This document shows, in pieces, positions 60,400 through 64,000 of a DNA stretch of 64,000 nt. Each line of letters opens with the position of its first letter. The first letter of the stretch is position 1. Below the pieces are notes generated by a model. It made no database searches and had not been told where the DNA came from. It saw only the letters and a program-made list of their open reading frames with translations. A program made the position numbers and the translations under genes. Source of the DNA: Cryptomeria japonica (Eukaryota > Streptophyta > Pinopsida > Cupressales > Cupressaceae); contig NC_081415.1 in the NCBI RefSeq assembly GCF_030272615.1, positions 606,059,137 to 606,123,136 on the forward strand. The letters run 5' to 3'.

Positions 60400-61490
60400 A
60401 GTCCATATGCTAGGATTACTTAAAGTTCAAACGGCTAATTCCCAAGGTTCCTTCAGTGCATGGATGTGACTCAGTTGTTTGATGGGTTTGCTAATAACCC
60501 AAGAGGCCTTACGTATGTTGAAGAAACTTATGCAAGCTCAAGGATTTTTTTATACAGATGATCTGCAATAAAAGCTCTAGTTTTGGATCTTTTGGATTTT
60601 GAATTATGCGGAAAGTAAATAGGAATAGGGTAGAGAAAAACTAGACTAAAAGTAATCTAACCCTATGAACAAGGAGACGGGATATCTTGCGCAAAATCCA
60701 ACCACGCTTCGCTTTGCCAGCAACGCACAACTTATACGAAGGCAGTGCAATCTTCAGAGGGTGTGTTAAAGATTTTCAAATCATCAAGAGAAACCATCAA
60801 GTCGAACAATCTCTCCTGATAATCGAAGTTAAACATACACATATAACGGAGGCTCAGGCTAACTTTGCACGGTATGCAACAATCAGCTGCACACCAAAAG
60901 TATGAGCACGAATTTTGCAACAAGCGATCCTATCAGATCCAGTTCATCTAACAGAATGAAAGCAAATCTAATCTATGAAGAGAATGAGACCATGCGATCT
61001 CCAAAACAACACAAGAACACACCAACAATTGAACAATGTATTAAGTGTTTGCTTCAAAAACTCTTAGCAACAATCTCTGACGATAGTCTCTCCTGATTAC
61101 AAATGAGGGGGTCACCCCCTTATATAGGCCTCAAGCCAAGATTACATGCAAAAACCCTAATTAGGGTTTGCCCTAAAGATTCCCCACTCAAGGTGCAAGA
61201 AAGTGGGAATCTGCAATTAATAACCCATTATGCCCATGCACAATTAATTAAAAGAGCCTAAAATAGCGACCACTCAGCACATTAAATGCCTCATGATGTT
61301 GACCATGCCCAGAATATAACCGACACCATCATAAATACCCATCATTCTCCAAGTGACGACGGCATGCACGAAGAATCTGTTATAAAACCATAATGAGAAG
61401 GCGACATGCAAGAAGATTCCTTATCCGGTGGTGGCATGCGTTGACTGGTCCACGCCTAGTCAATATTCCTTCAGCAATAAATACGCCATC
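60400..61490 (-). promoter_or_regulatory. LTR-like or promoter-like region with TATA box and paired telo-boxes
   Basis: On the minus strand a TATA box (GCCTATATAAGG, about 61118-61129) sits beside the inverted pair GGGGGT-C-ACCCCC (61108-61120) and about 25 bases below a perfect 18-bp palindrome AAACCCTAATTAGGGTTT (61152-61169). It lies 3' of a minus-strand frame of TE character, so a 3' LTR of that element is the likeliest identity. I could not define the ends, and no partner LTR lies inside the window. Confidence 0.4.
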
Positions 61491-61491
61491 A

Positions 61492-64000
61492 CTATTCAGT
61501 CAAAAGACTTTCATCCAAAAATGGACGACCATTATCTCGTTCATTAATGGCGTATGCATTGAATCTACCGACGACGGCTTCTAGTTCTCCGATGGAGACA
61601 CTTGGCACATTCTCAATGTTGAATTCCATCAAGGCAATTTCTTCTTCGCTTCTAGAAAAGAAGCTCTCCCACTCTGCCATGACTTCCTGCGTTTTCTTCA
61701 TCATACTGGAAAATGAAGAAACATTTGCAAAATGTTCCTTAGGGAACGAACCGACGAAGAAGAAATCGTGCAACTGGGATTTCAAGGAGTTCACCGTTAT
61801 TCCTCCGTCATTGAGTTTCCTTGAAAATAAAGCTTCCATGGCACTAAGGATTTCTTCCTGTATCCCTCTGATAGACTCTTTCAAGGTGACAGAATCAATG
61901 CTGAATTTGTCAAGGGTGTTCTTTCCTTAACAGATGGCGTAGAACCATCGAGGAAAGTCGTAGGCTTCATTCTCTTGGATCACTTTCCCGTCCACCAGGG
62001 TTTGCCTTGGAGTCTTCGTTAGAGCCCTGAGCCAGGAAATGGTTAAGTCTTGGTAAACATCTACATCCTCCCATAGTTCTTCTGTTGTCTCTAATCTGCT
62101 TAGGAGGGCCACGAACTTTGAATGAAGCTGAGCTAGATCCTCAATGAATTTTCCTGCCTCGGCGTAGACATCCTCTACCCATTCCCGGGAATTTTGTGCC
62201 ATTGCTCTAATAAGTTCTGCATCATCAACTACTTCCTTGGGAAGGAAGGGAGGAGGAGTAGATGAAGAACCTGCTTCCCTGAGGGCTCTTTTGAAACTCC
62301 TGACGTATTCGCATAGAAATTTATTTTCCTCCCTCAGCCACTTACATTTTACCTTTGATTTCAGCAACTTCTCCTTCATGGCTAAGGAGGAATCTTCAAA
62401 ATCCCCCACAACTTGACCGGTGGAAGCATGGCCAAGATCAACCTGTCTGATGACGTAATCCTCCTGCCTAATCTCACTCCTATCTTTATCCACCGCAGGT
62501 TCAGCGATGTGCAAAGTCCGGGATCCGGATTCTTCCCTAACTACCTTGGAAAACTTTCAGGGAGCCTTCCTTTCCGATGGTTGATCCATCCTCTTCAATA
62601 ATTCTTCTAACTCTTGAGCAGGATTGATTCCTCCTTCTGCTTCATTCCCCAATCTGCCTACCAACCAATCTGGCGCGGAGATGGAATGGCTATGATCGTC
62701 TGCATGCTCCTATTCCTGAGATTCCTCTTCCATTTCACCAAGGATAGTCTCTGCGAAGCTATCCTGGTGAACTTCTTCCTAGTGCGGGGAACTTTCTTGC
62801 CTCTGACTTCTTGGCTAGTGACGGCCCTGTGAAGCATTGGTGCTGAGTATATCAGGCACTGGAACGTTCCCTGGAAGTGGGCTTGCGGGATGTGGGAACA
62901 TCTCCACTTCTCGTATGTTTGAAGAGCTAACTAGTGAATGCTCCCTTCCTGTCCTTGTTCTCTTTTGTGGAGGTTCCTCTTGCTGGGTGTCCTGTTGAAC
63001 CTCATGCGGGATTTCCTGCTGGATATCCTTCATCTTTGCTGCCCTTGGCCTCTTTAGGGCATTTTTTCCTTTGTCCCTCCGGGATTCTCTTCTTGCCTGA
63101 CCCTGTGAAGAGCCTTCAGTTGCCTCACTGTGGGAATCCAGATTTCCCATCAACTGGTATGTCAAATGGACATTGTCTTCTACCAGCTTTCTTATATGCC
63201 TGTCAATCCAGTGCTTGGTGGATTTTAGCACTGGTCTAGCCAAGATGTTCAAATCATCTACCTCAGGCTCTAACCAATCTGGCAATTGGATAGGTTGATC
63301 TTTTACTTTCTCGAATTCGGGTTGCATCAAATCTGAATCTTCCTTTACCTGATCCGGTACCTGATGAATCTCACTTATTCTGATGGTGTCGAGGGGCAGT
63401 CTGGAGTGCATTCTTCTCCGAACCTCAAGGTCATCCTCGACACTTTCCCAATAATCCTCCAAGTGAAATCTGTGTATGAATTTGACACCGACAACCTTCC
63501 TAATATGGCTGTAAGGATCATATTGGGCCCTGGATGTGTAAAATGGTAGGCGATAGAATGCCAATTCCCCTGCTGCACTTTCAGCGGCCTCCAAACCTGG
63601 GCATATCTCCATGAAATCCCCCAAGACAATTGGAAATTCAATAGATTGCTTCTTCTTCTTCTTCTTCTGTAGCTGATCATAGGCAGTCAACTGCCTCATG
63701 AGCTCGAGCAATATAAGCTTATCTGACGGATATCTGGGCAATTTGTAAGACTGGAAGGAGAACCCTTGCGTCCTGATGTAGGTGAATTTGGGGAATTGCA
63801 GGAACGCAGCGCCATACCTCTAGACCAAGGCACTTGCTTGTGGAGACAACCTCATGTGTAACTTATTTTGCATAAGTCGTGTCAAGTACATGGTGAAGGT
63901 GTCATTCGCCAACCTGTAAGAGCTAACATTGGAGAGATGTAGCTGAGGATAACACTCATGCACTTTTAACTGAGCTAGTCCGCAGCCCATGATTCCTCTT
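61492..64000 (-). pseudogene. Long decayed ORF of unknown function, open at the right edge
   Basis: One minus frame runs from the window edge to about 61492 (roughly 830 codons), interrupted by about six stops but no frameshift (segments 63741-62815, 62514-61927 and 61884-61492 share the frame). From the N side: CYPQLHLSNVSSYRLANDTF, YKLPRYPSDKLILLELMRQL, a Lys run, PIVLGDFMEICPGLEAAESA, HLEDYWESVEDDLEVRRR, a basic stretch (RRESRRDKGKNALKRPR, PQKRTRTGREH) that could be nuclear targeting, then helical text to the end. I do not recognise a domain. The stop pattern and the LTR-like region downstream suggest a retrotransposon gag or accessory protein rather than a host gene. Confidence 0.5.

Overview
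This window looks like nuclear DNA of a plant with a large, repeat-packed genome, most likely a gymnosperm such as a conifer. The evidence is nested LTR retrotransposons of several kinds, LINE relics, small hAT elements, and one spliced host gene of the plant ING type with an intron of about 10.6 kb. The species assignment is inference; the repeats and splice structure are read directly from the sequence. I see no rRNA operon, tRNA gene, CRISPR array or bacterial-type operon.

Left part (1-27 kb). A decayed plant-mobile-domain-like ORF ends in a (GAT)n tract. It is followed by a T-rich degenerate tandem repeat split by a 5'-truncated LINE, and then a solo LTR with a perfect 5-bp target duplication (4001-5520). 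Next is a nest. A minus-strand Ty3/gypsy element of the Tat type, with two RNase H domains, is cut inside its integrase by a plus-strand LTR element at 6592-14922 (duplication CTTTT). That inner element has gag zinc knuckles but no visible pol. Instead it carries a long decayed reading region of unknown function, itself ended by an antisense LTR-only insertion (12285-13738). A nearly full-length minus-strand Ty1/copia element (17693-25419) sits at the 5' side of the gypsy element. Its whole polyprotein lies in one frame, broken only by six stops that C-to-T changes can explain.

Middle (27-42.7 kb). A plus-strand TNT1/Tork-like copia element (27015-32101) has a perfect CCATG duplication in a palindromic target. 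A 1.9-kb LINE derivative (33557-35436) keeps ORF1 and the 3' end but has no ORF2, yet is flanked by a 15-bp duplication. A decayed plus-strand LINE follows at about 38.9-41.45 kb, and then a 456-bp hAT-like miniature element with a perfect 8-bp duplication.

Right part (43.3-64 kb). An ING1-like chromatin reader gene lies on the minus strand. Six coding exons (43336-58763) join with matching phases at every junction and encode the ING N-terminal helices and a complete C-terminal PHD finger. The short first exon was not found. Its introns hold a solo LTR, a second hAT element, a BED-finger hAT relic and tandem duplications. Upstream lie a 395-bp tandem duplication differing at only two sites, an LTR-like promoter region, and a long minus-strand frame of unknown function that runs off the right edge and is broken by stops that C-to-T changes could explain.
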